Virus record (IMG/VR): IMGVR_UViG_3300042549_005931
Location: 62,001-126,000 of that record
Origin: a virus
Direction: 5' to 3' (one strand)
DNA length: 64,000 bases
Part shown: positions 33,589 through 45,400 of the stretch, piece by piece
How the letters are laid out: every line of letters begins with the position of its first letter
How positions within the stretch are numbered: the stretch's first letter is position 1
Made by a program: the position numbers and the translations under genes
Notes under the pieces: model-generated
The model's input: only the letters and a program-made list of their open reading frames with translations
Told to the model about the DNA's origin: nothing
The model's database searches: none

Positions 33589-33601
33589 TTCTTTTTTATT
33601 T

Positions 33602-33609
33602 AATAAATA
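33602..33609 (-). promoter_or_regulatory. Late-type box TATTTATT before 32665-33588
   Basis: Coding-strand ATATTTATT, 13 nt upstream of the ATG at 33588. Confidence 0.4.
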
Positions 33610-33615
33610 TAAATC

Positions 33616-34131
33616 TTATTGTTTTTTCACTTTAAAATAACCATTTCCATATACACTTAATTCTCCCATATTATCAATCTCACCCAATCTTAAGTTCATT
33701 TCCATTACACCCTGTTTTCCACGTTCAACAAAAACGTCAGAATAAATCTTTGGTTCATCAACAAATCCTAAAAAATGTTCATTACGAGATAACACCTCAA
33801 ATATTATTTCTTCTTTTGTAAAACCTACTGTGTTTCCTGTTAATACTGTATATCCCTCAGGATAATCAAGATAATAAACACCATCTATTGTATAACCGGT
33901 CGTGTTTGTTTCACTATCAATATTAATTGGGATTGTATATGTATCACTACCGTATTTTTTATATTCCGATAATTTACTTAATCCAATGGCATTATAATAT
34001 GTTATACCTGTGAAATTTGTATCACCGGTATATGCACTATAATCTAAATCATTTTGATAACCTTGTTCGTAACTCGTTTCCGGAGTTACATATGGTAATG
34101 TAAATGTTAGTGAACCTGAACCAAGTAGCAT
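33616..34131 (-). CDS. Conserved-looking tail/baseplate protein
   Basis: 171 aa. It starts 'MLLGSGSLTFTLPYVTPETS'. Its C-terminal 45 residues ('EPKIYSDVFVERGKQGVMEM' then NLRLGEIDNMGELSVYGNGY) read as a well-ordered, strongly constrained segment of the kind repeated in many flavophage structural proteins. No enzyme motif. It lies in the baseplate gene run with a late-type box 19 nt upstream. Exact role unknown. Confidence 0.6.
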   Translation of the reverse strand: MLLGSGSLTFTLPYVTPETSYEQGYQNDLDYSAYTGDTNFTGITYYNAIGLSKLSEYKKYGSDTYTIPINIDSETNTTGYTIDGVYYLDYPEGYTVLTGNTVGFTKEEIIFEVLSRNEHFLGFVDEPKIYSDVFVERGKQGVMEMNLRLGEIDNMGELSVYGNGYFKVKKQ

Positions 34132-34150
34132 AATTAATAATGTATTCTAG

Positions 34151-34166
34151 TAAATATCTTTAGAAT
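34151..34166 (-). promoter_or_regulatory. Extended late-type box ATTCTAAAGATATTTA
   Basis: The same 16 bases occur at 47899-47914, before another virion gene. Here they overlap an 8-bp inverted repeat (34142-34149 with 34161-34168) and end 19 nt before the ATG at 34131. Confidence 0.45.
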
Positions 34167-34210
34167 ACTTTTGGATTAATATAATGAATAAATTGGTGTA
34201 AATAAATCTT

Positions 34211-34798
34211 TTAAATTGTATCGCACTGAATAAATTCAAGCATTACCTTTTTATTAATAGTGGGTGATGCTGTGGTAATGTTAAAGGTAAAATTGTATTC
34301 ACCCTTACCCAATATTATTTTACCACTATCTGAAGTTGTTGTTGATACAGTAATACTTGATGGGGTTGGGTATGGTGTGTCATCAATATGTGTCACTGTT
34401 AGTGTACTTGATACGTTAACACTATCAAGGTCATCATTTGTTACTGTTAATTTTAGAACCGGAATACCATTTGCACCAATTAAATTCGAAACGTAACTTG
34501 TAAAACAAAAATCGGTAGATTGGAATGTAATAAAAGAATCGCCACATTTTATTTGATAAAATGTATAACCGTTAACCAATTGTTGATGTGTTAAATCTGA
34601 TTTTAAAATTGTATATTCAGGTCCAATATTTAAAACATCGACTATACCTGAACTTGTTCCACCTGTAATTTCAACACTACTAACACTAATCCCGCTCATT
34701 GTAATTCCTGAAGATTCATAATGTTCCAAAGTAGCAACAAATGGACCAATAATCTGATGTGGTATATTTTTATATTTTACTTTTACATTAACCGCCAT
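34211..34798 (-). CDS. Virion protein, beta-rich
   Basis: 195 aa. Almost wholly beta-type sequence ('MAVNVKVKYKNIPHQIIGPF', 'LTVTNDDLDSVNVSSTLTVT', 'KGEYNFTFNITTASPTI'), Ser/Thr-rich with few charges. It is 12 bp downstream of the 2444-aa gene and has a TATTTATA box 4 nt upstream. It may be an accessory tail or fibre protein. Family not recognised. Confidence 0.6.
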   Translation of the reverse strand: MAVNVKVKYKNIPHQIIGPFVATLEHYESSGITMSGISVSSVEITGGTSSGIVDVLNIGPEYTILKSDLTHQQLVNGYTFYQIKCGDSFITFQSTDFCFTSYVSNLIGANGIPVLKLTVTNDDLDSVNVSSTLTVTHIDDTPYPTPSSITVSTTTSDSGKIILGKGEYNFTFNITTASPTINKKVMLEFIQCDTI

Positions 34799-34802
34799 AT
34801 CT

Positions 34803-34810
34803 TATAAATA
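34803..34810 (-). promoter_or_regulatory. Late-type box TATTTATA before 34211-34798
   Basis: Exact TATTTATA, 4 nt upstream of the ATG at 34798; it fills the 12-bp gap after the giant gene's stop. Confidence 0.4.
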
Positions 34811-37800
34811 TTACACCGTTATTATATATGCAGTTGTTTCTGTACAACCATTATTATCGGTAACTTTAACATAATAATAACCTGCCGTAACACTACTAAA
34901 TGTTACATTTGATGTATCAGTTAATGTGTCAACTACACTACCTCCACCAACTTCGTATGGTGCTGAGAAATCTTGATACAATTCAAATGTTTTACCACCT
35001 GAAGCACCACCTGAAACGGATGCATAAATTTGGTCAAATGCAGTTTTTTGTGCAAATATTCCAAGTGCACTTGGTTGTGTTATTGTACGAGAATATTCTT
35101 CAACTTTACCCGCACTATCTTTAATATAAACAGTGTACGTACCTGCAGGTACATTATATGTTGTTGATGAGGTCCAATTTGTATATGTGGTATAAACACT
35201 ACTTAATTTAGTTTGGAAAGTTCCGCCACTTCCACCTGTTACGTTAGTGATAGTTATCGTACCGTCATTTCCATTACACGCCGCATTTGCACTTGATACT
35301 GTTGCGGTTATACAAATTGATTCATATAATGTTACGGTTTTGTCAGTATAAACACTAGTATTACAATTAGGACTTGCATTGTAAACCCTTACAGTGTATA
35401 CTTGACTACCGCCTAAACCGTTTATATATCCAGTATCAATTGTTGCATTTCCACTACCATTTATAGTTCCATCAGGTGATGTACAACCATTATTTGTACA
35501 TGAGAATGTTGCACCATTACAATATCTATAAAAGTCACCAGGGTTTCCACCTGTAATTAAAAGTTTACCAGTCGTACTTGTACCATTCGTAACACAATTT
35601 GGTTGTGTTGTACCCAAATTAAATATTGGGTATGATAAGATTGTTATATCGGTTGTTGTTGCGGCAGCACTTCCGCCAGTACCATTTAATACCACATAGA
35701 ATGATTCACTACCTTCAGATAATCCGTCAGATGAAATTGTTAATGTAAATGTACCCGTATTACTATTAATTGTAACATTTCCACTTGTTGCACTTGAGAA
35801 ATCGGCAGATGATGTTGTTCCATTATAACCAACATACCAACCAAGTGACGTTCCATTTCCAATATCTGTTGTATTAACTGTCAATGTTATAGTATCACCC
35901 TCAGCAACAGTATATGCCGATGATGTGATGCCATATGTTGGTTCCGCAACATTATTAACACTAATTGTAAATTGTTTTTCTGTGTATAGTCCACCTTGGT
36001 CAGTTGAACGAACTCTAATTGAGTATGACGATTTGGTTTCATAATCAAAAACAACTGAATTTCTAAGTGAGCTTCCTGAAATATTAAAGCTACTATTATC
36101 TCCACTACCTGTTCCCGCAACTAATGTATATGTAAATGAGTTACCTGAATCGGGGTCAATTGTTTGGAAGGTACCAATTGATGTGTTTATTGATGTGTTT
36201 TCATTTTGTGAACTATTACTTAATATAATATCTGTCGGTGTTTCATTAACATTATTTACATATATCGTAAAATCTTTCTCGTAATATAAACCACCTCCGT
36301 CTGTTGAACGAATTCTAATTGAGTAAGATGATTTTGATTCATAGTTAAATGTTCCGTTAGTGAATAAATCATCTCCCGTAATTGCAAAACTACCATTATC
36401 CACACCACCTGATGCAAATGAATATGTAAATATATTAGTACCATCAGGGTCAGTTGTTGAGAACGTTCCAACAAATGTTGTTGAACTTGAATTTTCATTA
36501 ACATATACATTAGTTAAACTAATATCTGTTGGCGATTCATTTACATTATTAACACCAATTGTAAATTGTTTTTCGTTATATAAACCTCCTTGGTCTGTTG
36601 AGCGAACTCTAATCATATACGCGGTTTTAGACTCGTAGTTAAAAACTATAGAATTTCTAAGAGCGTTTCCTGAAATATTGAAACTACTATTATCATCACT
36701 ACCTGTTCCCGCAACTAACGTATAAGTGAATGTGTTACCCACATCAGGGTCACTTGTTGAGAAAGTACCAATTGTAGTATTAATCGATGTATTTTCATTT
36801 TGTGAGGTATTACTTAAATTAATATCTGATGGTGTTTCATTAACATTATTAACAAATATTGTAAATTGAGCTTCTACATATAATCCACCTTGGTCTGTTG
36901 AGCGAACTCTAATTGTATATGATGATTTAGTTTCATAATCCAAAAATACAGTATTTCTTAGTGAGCTTCCTGAAATATCAAAACTACCATTATCTCCACT
37001 ACCAGTTCCTGTCACTAATGTATAAGTAAATGTGTTACTTGCATCAGGGTCAGTTGTTGAGAAGGTTCCAATTGTTGTATATTGTGCTGAACCTTCATTA
37101 ATATTGTTAGTACTTAACGATATTGACGCTGGTGTTTCGTTCACATTACTAATGGTTATAGTGAATATTTTTTCAAAAAATTGTCCAAGTGAATTGGTTG
37201 AGCGAACTCTAATTGAGTACGATGACTTAGCCTCAAAATTATAAACTTCAGAACTTCTTAACTGTGTTCCTGATATGTTAAAACTACCATTATCACCACT
37301 ACCCGTTCCTGTAACTAATGTATATGTATACGTCTCAGTAATTGGACTTGCGGTTTGTGATGAGAATGTTCCAATAACATAATTTATTGAACTATTTTCA
37401 GGTATTGATTCACTCGATAATGAAATACCATTTGGTGGGTATGGTGACGGTGTCGGTGTTTGTGTTGGTGTTCTTGTTGGCGTAACAGTATTTGTTGGCG
37501 TTTGTGTTCTCGTTGGCGTAACAGTATTTGTAGGCGTAACAGTATTTGTAGGTGTAACAGTGTTTGTTGGTGTTTGTGTTGGTGTTCTCGTTGGTGTAAC
37601 AGTATTTGTTGGTGTTTGTGTTGGTGTTCTCGTTGGTGTAAAAGTATTTGTTGGTGTTTGTGTTGTTGTTGGTGTAAACGTATTTGTAGGTGTAACAGTG
37701 TTTGTTGGTGTTTGTGTTGGTGTTCTTGTTGGCGTAACAGTATTTGTTGGTGTTTGTGTTGTTGTTGGTGTAAACGTATTTGTAGGTGTAACAGTGTTTG

Positions 37801-40800
37801 TTGGTGTGGTCGATGGCGTGAAAGTAGGTGTTGGTGTAACAGTATTTGTTGGTGTTTGTGTTCTCGTTGGTGTTACAGTTGGGGTAACCGTATTTGTTGG
37901 TGTTACAGTACTTGTTTGGGTTGGAGTTGGGGTTGGTGTAGGTGTTACACACGGTGCGGTTGATGTAACTTGAGAGTTACCACTAACATCGGTAATAGTT
38001 AATACATTACCACTACCGTCACTTTTTCTAATAAAAAACGTGGAAACTCCTGTAGTACCTAAAGTTGTATTTAATTCAGCAATAGTCCAAGCATCGGTAC
38101 CATCTGGTGACTGATATAAAAATTCATTTAATTCCAATGGTTGGTCAGCGTCATAAATTAAAATTTGTGTACTCGGTGAATAACAAACCGTATATGAATC
38201 TGTTGAAATATAGTAATATGCCCCATCAAGTGGATTAGACGTTGATGGTGTTATAGTAGGTGTAACGGTACTTGTAGGTGTAGGTGTTTGTGTTCTTGTT
38301 GGCGTAACAGTATTTGTTGGTGTCACCGTATTTGTTGGTGTTTGTGTTCTCGTTGGTGTAACAGTGTTTGTTGGTGTAGTTGATGGTGTAAAAGTAGGTG
38401 TTGGTGTAACAGTTGGGGTCGTAGTTGTAGTTGGTGTTGGTGTTGGAGTACGCGTAGGTGCGACATAACAACCACCAAGTGATAATATTGAAATTTGTGC
38501 AATGTTATTTTGGTCTTCAACTCTAGTTGACCCCTTTAACGTACCATAAAATACCCCCGTATTAATTGTATATATACCCTGAGATACTTCTTCATATATC
38601 GTTGTATATGTTTCATCAAAATATTCAATAAATCCACCTGAATTAACAATATACGTGATACCGGTATATGCATCACAAATTGTTGGTGGAACACATTCAC
38701 TATATGTACCTATATTAAATGTAACCCTATTAAATGGATTTGGGCTATTAAATGATGTAATTGTTACATTTGATATATCATTAAAATTCAAATCGGGTAA
38801 TGGTATAAATTTTTCACTTTCATCACTTAAAAAATTAACCGTTACCGTGGAATATAATACACTACTACCCGTATATATATTTGCATTAAAATTAACTCCA
38901 ACATATGAAACTGTTTGTCCGCTTTGCGAATCCTTTATTATAAATTTAACACCATTATCACTTAAATCACTACAAATTTCTTCTGAATCAATAACTAAAA
39001 TACTTGATTGAAAATAACTAAAAATTGTACTATCGAATGGATAAATTTCACGGTATAAACTATCGGCAGCTTCGGTGTAATCGTATGTTGATAGGTTATC
39101 ATCATACAAATAAAATGTTTCTTGGGTTGATAAATTATTTATAAATCCTCTAACAACGAGTGGGTCACTATAGAACGATGATTCATTCCAATTATTAATT
39201 ATATTGATGTTGGTATTACCGTCAAATATTAAATTATCTCGATTATTCGATGTTGCAAACCAAGCACTTGTATAATTTAAGTTTGTGTTTGAAACACTGT
39301 ACGTTCCGGTAGTTCCGGAAACTGAAGAATCCCCACTATTTACCCATAATAAAATATCCGTAACTATACCATTTGTTAATTCATAAATTTTTCTATAATA
39401 TGTTTCATCGATAACCGAATAATATCCATTTAACACACTATAAAATCCATCTCTTTCATAATATAATTTTTTACCAATTGTAACACCTTGTGTATCTGAA
39501 TTATCATAAAATAATGTATAAATATTTTGTATATTTTCTACTTTTATTTCATGTGTGAAATATGTGATAATACTGGTTACACCTGGTTTTGATTTAAATG
39601 GTAATTCTCCCGTTGTTCCAGTTAAAGATATTAAATAATTATTTGCTTGACTGTCAGCATCTTCAATTGAAATTGTTGATTCTATTAATCCACGAGGAAC
39701 AACAATTTTTTTAGGTATAAAGACATTTAAATCTCCAATTTTTTTAGTGGTAGTTGTTAATTCAAATGTTATTTCATTATTAGTATATCCACTAGCAGAT
39801 TTTTCAGGAACACCCATAGTATAACAAAGTAATATTTCACTATTATACTGTGTATCATAAAAAACCGGTGATGAATCGGGAACTGTTGATATTTTAAATA
39901 AATCTAAACTATATTCACGTACTGTATTTAAAGCATATGATACCTCTCTGGACGTTATGACTCCTGTATTTGAAATTGTATAAAAATAATCTCCGTCACA
40001 TAATGTGGTATAATAATTTTCATATGGAGTAGAACTATGTTCATTACCTGTAGTAAAATCGGCGTGTTTATAAATTGTTATTCCAGGTTTTAAATATGGC
40101 GTTGTTGTATATCGTCTTCTTAATACTTTAGAATCTTCAAACACATCTTTATTTGTTCCAAAAATACTATACAAAAATCCTAATAAAGCACCAACAATTG
40201 GTATTGAATTTAAAAAGCTAAAAATACCGAGTGCTAGAAATGCATCAGCTATATTGTCATATGTTGTTTTTGACTTAAATCCCTCACTATCACCCCCATA
40301 AAGAAAATATGACGCAATTGCTTTAACAACAGCATGTCTACTCCCCGGTATTGGAATATGTTTTTCCTCATTATAATTGTAAATTGTAAAAGCATTATTA
40401 CTGGCTAAATGTGGTGTTGAATTTGACACACCAAGAAAATATGAATAAACTATTGGTTGTGTTAAAGTACTTGGGGTAATAGTTTTAGTTATCGTTGCAT
40501 TAAATTCCGGAAGTTTAAAATCTATCGCACTCCAAAATGCCCTATCATATGAAGGTGTAATTGTTAAATCGGTGGTAAAAACATTTGTTTGTGGTATGAA
40601 TGTAAAATCTTTAGGCCCGTTATATATTGGTGTTGCTTTTAGAGGTTTAAGGAACTCATTTTTAAAATTATAATCAACTTTTGTTCCGTAAGTTCTTTTT
40701 ATGTCACCCAATCCAAGTTTATAAATGAGATTTGTATTATATATTGCGCCATAATAATATGGTAGGCATCCCCATTCAAAAAATGGGTCATTAAATACAA

Positions 40801-42145
40801 CACAATTTGACGTAAAGGTAAAGGAGGTTGGCCAATTCTCTATCAACACAGGTGTGTATACTCGTGTGATTACTTTTGGGTTATAGTATGAATCGTATGG
40901 TGAATATGGGTGAAGTCCAAGTCTATAATTATAAATTTCGGTACCACAAGGAGCATCAATTTCATAGGGTGTATTTGGGGGGTCAGCACAATCATCCCTT
41001 GTATTTATTGGATATTCAGTTGCCACTCTAAGATGAACCATTCCGGTTATGGTTACTATACTAACAGTTTCATTCGCTTCAAATAGTGTATCAAACCTTA
41101 CTTTATTAAAATCACAACCACCACCAACACTAAGTTGTCCAGGTTCATCTAAATTTAGACCATCACCAACTGTAAAAAAAACTCGACGAGTTCTTTGCGG
41201 AGTTGTTGGAATTTTATTTACACTTATTTGAACTAATCTATGATTTGTTGGATAATGAAAAATATAATCGACAATTTGATATTTGTATCCATTTGTTTTA
41301 ACGTTAGTGGCATTTCGATAATATGGATGTGGAACCATTTTACAAGGTATTCCACCACCACTAAAAGATTCATCCCTACATTGGTTTGAAAATCTATATT
41401 CGGTACTACATGTATAAGCCACCATGGTGTGTGATACATTATTATATACATAATAAAAAATGATAGGTGTGGCAACACTAGCCCTCAACTTTGAGTTATC
41501 GTAATGTGTTTTAGGTACAAAAGTGTCACCGTTAGATACTTCATTAGCCAATAAATCATCATAATACCACCTACTATTTATGTAACTGTTATTTGAAGAA
41601 CTATCTGTTTTTTCTTTATATAATGTGACAACTTGAGGACATGTTGTACATACATAATCATTATTAGTATATCCACTACAAAATTCTTCAAAGTATATCG
41701 GAGGGTCACAATCAAATTTTATTTTAAAACTTCCTGAAGTACCACCCGTGGTCTTAAAATCTATGGTAAAATAAATGTCATTTGTGTTATCGACATCTAC
41801 TGAAAAATGAAAGTACTTATTAACTGCAGTTGGTAAAGTATTAATGTCAATTGTTGAAATTACCAAATCTTTACCATTAACTAATTGTTTTATGTAAATA
41901 ATGGTATTTGCTCCACCCATACTTATGGGTGTCATTGTTAATCTAATTAATTTGCGTAAAGAAGGTGGGGTTGTTGATACGTCTTTTTTTAAATCTTTTA
42001 ATTCATTGTATTTTAAAAAAAAAGTGGTGCCTGACACATGTAATCCTTGAGTGCTCCATGTTAAAGTTTTTTCAACACCACATTCATTTGCTATGGGTGT
42101 TGAACTATCAATAGGTACCGGACAATTAAAATTAAATTCACTCAT
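34811..42145 (-). CDS. Giant adhesin-like fibre protein: TPT stalks, five cadherin-like repeats, Calx-beta and SprB-like modules
   Basis: 2444 aa. Residues 1-1225 are a unique, Cys-containing region with a hydrophobic hairpin at about 630-668 ('[20 protein letters not shown]'). TPT stalks lie at about 1227-1303 and 1398-1569, separated by a small domain. Five ~100-residue cadherin-like repeats follow (about 1570-2068; each with 'IGTFST.DPD', 'YE.KSSY.IRVRSTD.GG' and 'NNVNETP'), then a Calx-beta-like domain (about 2070-2168; '[12 protein letters not shown]', '[14 protein letters not shown]'). An SprB-like repeat (about 2275-2362) and a final '[20 protein letters not shown]' repeat end the protein. 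SprB repeats belong to Bacteroidota gliding adhesins. It is probably the main host-binding tail fibre, possibly Ca2+-stiffened. Confidence 0.8.
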   Translation of the reverse strand: MSEFNFNCPVPIDSSTPIANECGVEKTLTWSTQGLHVSGTTFFLKYNELKDLKKDVSTTPPSLRKLIRLTMTPISMGGANTIIYIKQLVNGKDLVISTIDINTLPTAVNKYFHFSVDVDNTNDIYFTIDFKTTGGTSGSFKIKFDCDPPIYFEEFCSGYTNNDYVCTTCPQVVTLYKEKTDSSSNNSYINSRWYYDDLLANEVSNGDTFVPKTHYDNSKLRASVATPIIFYYVYNNVSHTMVAYTCSTEYRFSNQCRDESFSGGGIPCKMVPHPYYRNATNVKTNGYKYQIVDYIFHYPTNHRLVQISVNKIPTTPQRTRRVFFTVGDGLNLDEPGQLSVGGGCDFNKVRFDTLFEANETVSIVTITGMVHLRVATEYPINTRDDCADPPNTPYEIDAPCGTEIYNYRLGLHPYSPYDSYYNPKVITRVYTPVLIENWPTSFTFTSNCVVFNDPFFEWGCLPYYYGAIYNTNLIYKLGLGDIKRTYGTKVDYNFKNEFLKPLKATPIYNGPKDFTFIPQTNVFTTDLTITPSYDRAFWSAIDFKLPEFNATITKTITPSTLTQPIVYSYFLGVSNSTPHLASNNAFTIYNYNEEKHIPIPGSRHAVVKAIASYFLYGGDSEGFKSKTTYDNIADAFLALGIFSFLNSIPIVGALLGFLYSIFGTNKDVFEDSKVLRRRYTTTPYLKPGITIYKHADFTTGNEHSSTPYENYYTTLCDGDYFYTISNTGVITSREVSYALNTVREYSLDLFKISTVPDSSPVFYDTQYNSEILLCYTMGVPEKSASGYTNNEITFELTTTTKKIGDLNVFIPKKIVVPRGLIESTISIEDADSQANNYLISLTGTTGELPFKSKPGVTSIITYFTHEIKVENIQNIYTLFYDNSDTQGVTIGKKLYYERDGFYSVLNGYYSVIDETYYRKIYELTNGIVTDILLWVNSGDSSVSGTTGTYSVSNTNLNYTSAWFATSNNRDNLIFDGNTNINIINNWNESSFYSDPLVVRGFINNLSTQETFYLYDDNLSTYDYTEAADSLYREIYPFDSTIFSYFQSSILVIDSEEICSDLSDNGVKFIIKDSQSGQTVSYVGVNFNANIYTGSSVLYSTVTVNFLSDESEKFIPLPDLNFNDISNVTITSFNSPNPFNRVTFNIGTYSECVPPTICDAYTGITYIVNSGGFIEYFDETYTTIYEEVSQGIYTINTGVFYGTLKGSTRVEDQNNIAQISILSLGGCYVAPTRTPTPTPTTTTTPTVTPTPTFTPSTTPTNTVTPTRTQTPTNTVTPTNTVTPTRTQTPTPTSTVTPTITPSTSNPLDGAYYYISTDSYTVCYSPSTQILIYDADQPLELNEFLYQSPDGTDAWTIAELNTTLGTTGVSTFFIRKSDGSGNVLTITDVSGNSQVTSTAPCVTPTPTPTPTQTSTVTPTNTVTPTVTPTRTQTPTNTVTPTPTFTPSTTPTNTVTPTNTFTPTTTQTPTNTVTPTRTPTQTPTNTVTPTNTFTPTTTQTPTNTFTPTRTPTQTPTNTVTPTRTPTQTPTNTVTPTNTVTPTNTVTPTRTQTPTNTVTPTRTPTQTPTPSPYPPNGISLSSESIPENSSINYVIGTFSSQTASPITETYTYTLVTGTGSGDNGSFNISGTQLRSSEVYNFEAKSSYSIRVRSTNSLGQFFEKIFTITISNVNETPASISLSTNNINEGSAQYTTIGTFSTTDPDASNTFTYTLVTGTGSGDNGSFDISGSSLRNTVFLDYETKSSYTIRVRSTDQGGLYVEAQFTIFVNNVNETPSDINLSNTSQNENTSINTTIGTFSTSDPDVGNTFTYTLVAGTGSDDNSSFNISGNALRNSIVFNYESKTAYMIRVRSTDQGGLYNEKQFTIGVNNVNESPTDISLTNVYVNENSSSTTFVGTFSTTDPDGTNIFTYSFASGGVDNGSFAITGDDLFTNGTFNYESKSSYSIRIRSTDGGGLYYEKDFTIYVNNVNETPTDIILSNSSQNENTSINTSIGTFQTIDPDSGNSFTYTLVAGTGSGDNSSFNISGSSLRNSVVFDYETKSSYSIRVRSTDQGGLYTEKQFTISVNNVAEPTYGITSSAYTVAEGDTITLTVNTTDIGNGTSLGWYVGYNGTTSSADFSSATSGNVTINSNTGTFTLTISSDGLSEGSESFYVVLNGTGGSAAATTTDITILSYPIFNLGTTQPNCVTNGTSTTGKLLITGGNPGDFYRYCNGATFSCTNNGCTSPDGTINGSGNATIDTGYINGLGGSQVYTVRVYNASPNCNTSVYTDKTVTLYESICITATVSSANAACNGNDGTITITNVTGGSGGTFQTKLSSVYTTYTNWTSSTTYNVPAGTYTVYIKDSAGKVEEYSRTITQPSALGIFAQKTAFDQIYASVSGGASGGKTFELYQDFSAPYEVGGGSVVDTLTDTSNVTFSSVTAGYYYVKVTDNNGCTETTAYIITV
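35940..37437 (-). repeat. Five tandem cadherin-like repeats (DNA copies about 300 bp)
   Basis: Units of roughly 300 bp encode PS/TDI.LSN...[18 protein letters not shown]... and RSTDQGGLY. Long stretches are nearly identical between units 2, 3 and 5, which points to recent duplication. Confidence 0.8.
37437..37951 (-). repeat. Thr-Pro stalk repeat of the 2444-aa protein (171 aa)
   Basis: [22 protein letters not shown] units encoded by 18-bp near-repeats. Two longer blocks ([16 protein letters not shown]) recur about 100 bp apart. Confidence 0.85.
38237..38463 (-). repeat. Second Thr-Pro stalk repeat of the 2444-aa protein
   Basis: 75 aa of [21 protein letters not shown] units, separated from the first stalk by a ~95-aa globular domain (37960-38230). 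Confidence 0.8.
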
Positions 42146-42157
42146 TCATTTTATATT

Positions 42158-42451
42158 TTATGATATTTTAAGACCATATATTGTACCCATTTTATTTGGT
42201 ACATGTATTATTTTTGTACTTTCAATAATTGTATTTGTATCTTGAGATTTATTATATGTTTTTTTAAATAAAGTTAATTTACTTATATAATTAAATATCT
42301 CAATATTAATATCTCTTGAGTTATTTGGTGTTATATAAAAGTTTATATCATATATTGAATTATTATCGTCAACGTTAAACCAAACTATTTTATTAATCTG
42401 ACCAAAGTTCACACTAAAAGATACATCAGGAATGTTAGTATATGTACTCAT
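42158..42451 (-). CDS. Small virion-cluster protein
   Basis: 97 aa. 'MSTYTNIPDVSFSVNFGQIN' start, beta-rich middle ('IYDINFYITPNNSRDINIEI'), C-terminal 'IIHVPNKMGTIYGLKIS'. It is wedged between the two giant genes with 12- and 13-bp gaps. Being co-expressed with the giants, it could be a fibre chaperone or a connector, but nothing in the sequence proves this. Confidence 0.55.
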   Translation of the reverse strand: MSTYTNIPDVSFSVNFGQINKIVWFNVDDNNSIYDINFYITPNNSRDINIEIFNYISKLTLFKKTYNKSQDTNTIIESTKIIHVPNKMGTIYGLKIS

Positions 42452-42464
42452 TTTATTTTTTTAT

Positions 42465-45400
42465 TTAAAGTAATTCATCATATATTATTCTAATATCATC
42501 TCCACTTGAGGTTGCACTACCAAATATACCCGGTGTTAAGAAATTTTCGTATGCACTAATACCTCTCTTTCTTTCAATACCATTACAATCAATCCAGAAT
42601 ATATTTCCACCCGTATAAGACGCGTTAAACGATATCATAACACAATCTCCAATTTGACCCGCATAATTGGTACATGTAGTACCACTACTTGTGATTGTAA
42701 ATGTTGCTTGATTGTCAAGAATTGAAGGTGATTTCAACGATTCAACTATAATACATTCAGAAATTGTGTATGTACCAAGAGGTGCAAAGAATGATTTTTG
42801 TCCATTTTCAGTATTATAGATAATGTAACCATCATCAATTATGTTTAATGTAACATTCTCTCTAAACGTTTCGGTACCACCTGTCACAACCTCATTACAA
42901 ATTAATGTAGTTGCACATGATGTTGTTGTTTTAATATCAAATGGTTGGAAAGTTGTAGTATTTTTTGAATAAACCACAATATCTAAAACTTTCGAATCGT
43001 CAGTTCCAATAAATCCAACTGTTTTTGTTATATTATTACTTCCATTATATAAAACAAAAATTTCACCAACTTTCTCAGCGTAATTACCAACAAACACTTC
43101 TGTTGTTGAATTATATGTTATTGCACTAATTGTTACCTCATAATTACCATAAGAATTGTCTAATATGAACGTATTATTAAGTATGGTCGTACCCGCATTT
43201 AATACAGTATTAGTCACATTACCTTCATTACATGCCGCAGTTCTTAATGTATTACCTGAACAATCACCTACTAATTCAACTAATCTTGAAGTTATATTTT
43301 GATAATGTGAACCACCGCTATAAAGTACATCAAAATATGGTTCCGTTAATGAACAGTTATCATAACAAATATCACTTGGATACGTACCCGCAACTTGATA
43401 ATCAATAGATGCTATGGTTGTAGTTCCACATGGGTAATAATATAACGTAACTTTTTTATCATCACTTACATCAATATCATTTTGAGTAATTATAACATCA
43501 TAGCTAGTACATCCCGTACATTCTCTTGGTGTGGTTGTTAATGTAGGTGTAGGTGTGTTTGTAGGTGTAATCGATGGTGTGAAAGAAGGCGTAACAGTAT
43601 TTGTGGGTGTAATCGATGGTGTAAAAGTAGGTGTTGCCGTTACGGTTACTGTTTGTGTTAAAGTAACTGTTGGTGTAACAGTATTTGTTGCAGTAACACT
43701 CGGTGTGATACTGTTAGTTGGTGTAATGGTATTAGTTGGTGTAATAGTATTAGTTGGTGTAATAGTATTGGTTGGTGTAATAGTATTGGTTGGTGTAATA
43801 GTATTGGTTGGTGTAACTGTTGGCGTTTCAGTAACAGTTGGTGTGTTTGTGTTAGTTGGTGTAACGGTACTTGTAGGTGTAACAGTTGGTGTCTCAGTAA
43901 CACTTGGTGTAACGGTATTTGTAGGTGTAACAGTGTTTGTTGGTGTTTGCGTTTGTGTTTCAGTAACACTTGGTGTGATTGTGTTAGTTGGTGTGATTGA
44001 TGGGGTAACCGTAGGTGTTTCAGTATTTGTAGGTGTTGGTGTATGAGTTAAATCAGTTGTTGACGTAATTGATGGTGTTGGTGTCGTTGTTGGTGTAACA
44101 GTTTCGGTAGCTGTTGGTGTAACAGTATTCGTTGGTGTAACAGTTGGTGTAACAGTATTTGTCGCCGTAACAGTTGATGTAACAGTATTTGTTGGTGTAA
44201 CAGTTTCGGTAATAGTTGGGGTTACTGTATTCGTTGGTGTAACTGTTGGGGTTTCAGTAACTGTAGAAGTAACTGTATTTGTTGGTGTAATTGTTGGCGT
44301 TTCAGTAACAGTTGGGGTAATACTATTTGTTGGTGTAATTGTTGGCGTTTCAGTAACACTTGGAGTAATTGTGTTTGTCGGCGTAACTGTTATCGTTTCG
44401 GTAACAGTTGGAGTAACAGTATTTGTTGGTGTAATTGTTGGCGTTTCAGTAATAGTTGAGGTAACAGTATTTGTTGGTGTAACTGTTGGAGTTTCAGTAA
44501 CACTTGGGGTAACTGTATTTGTTGGTGTGGTGGTGTTGGTAGTAGTTGGGGTAACAGTATTTGTCGGTGTAATTGTTGGGGTTTCAGTAACTGTAGAAGT
44601 AACGGTATTTGTTGGTGTTACAGTTTCGGTAACTGTATTTGTTGGTGTAATTGAAGGTGTAGACGTAGTTGTTGGTGTAACAGTTTCGGTAACTGTTGGA
44701 GTAACACTATTTGTTGGTGTAATTGTTGGCGTTTCAGTAACTGTTGATGTGGGTGTTGGAGATAAACCAGTGGTTGCACTAACACTTGGAGTAATACTAT
44801 TTGTTGGTGTAATTGTTGGCGTTTCAGTAACAGTTGGTGTAATACTATTTGTTGGTGTAACAGTTTCGGTAACTGTTGGAGTAACACTATTTGTTGGTGT
44901 AATAGTATTGGTTGGTGTAACTGTAGGTGTTTCAGTTACCGATGGGGTAATACTATTTGTTGGCGTTATCGTAGGTGTCTCAGTAATAGTTGGTGTAACG
45001 CTCGATGTTACAGTGTTGGTTGGTGTGGGTGTATGTGTTAAATCAGGTGTTAAAGTAACTGTTGCAGTAACGGTGTTTGTAGGTGTTACAGTTGGGGTTT
45101 CAGAATTTGTCGGTGTGATACTTGGTGTAACTGTTGTAGTTTCGGTATTTGTAGGTGTTGTCGTCATTGTTGACGTAACAGTTTCAGTAACACTTGGTGT
45201 AACTGTATTCGTTGGGGTTAAGGTAGGTGTTTCTGTATTTGTTGGAGTTACACTTGGTGTGATTGTGTTTGTAGGTGTTACGGTTTCAGTAACAGTTGGG
45301 GTAATAGTATTTGTCGGTGTAACTGTTGGTGTTTCAGTATTTGTAGGTGTTGGTGTAACGGTATTACTTGGTGTAACACTTGATGTGACAGTATTTGTAG

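Noticed and set aside
37460-37973. Three long open frames on both strands across the 2444-aa protein's stalk (Cys/Trp-rich, Val/Gly-rich and Asn/Tyr-rich)
   Set aside because: All are alternate frames of the same 18-bp repeat; no start context, and none extends beyond the repeat.
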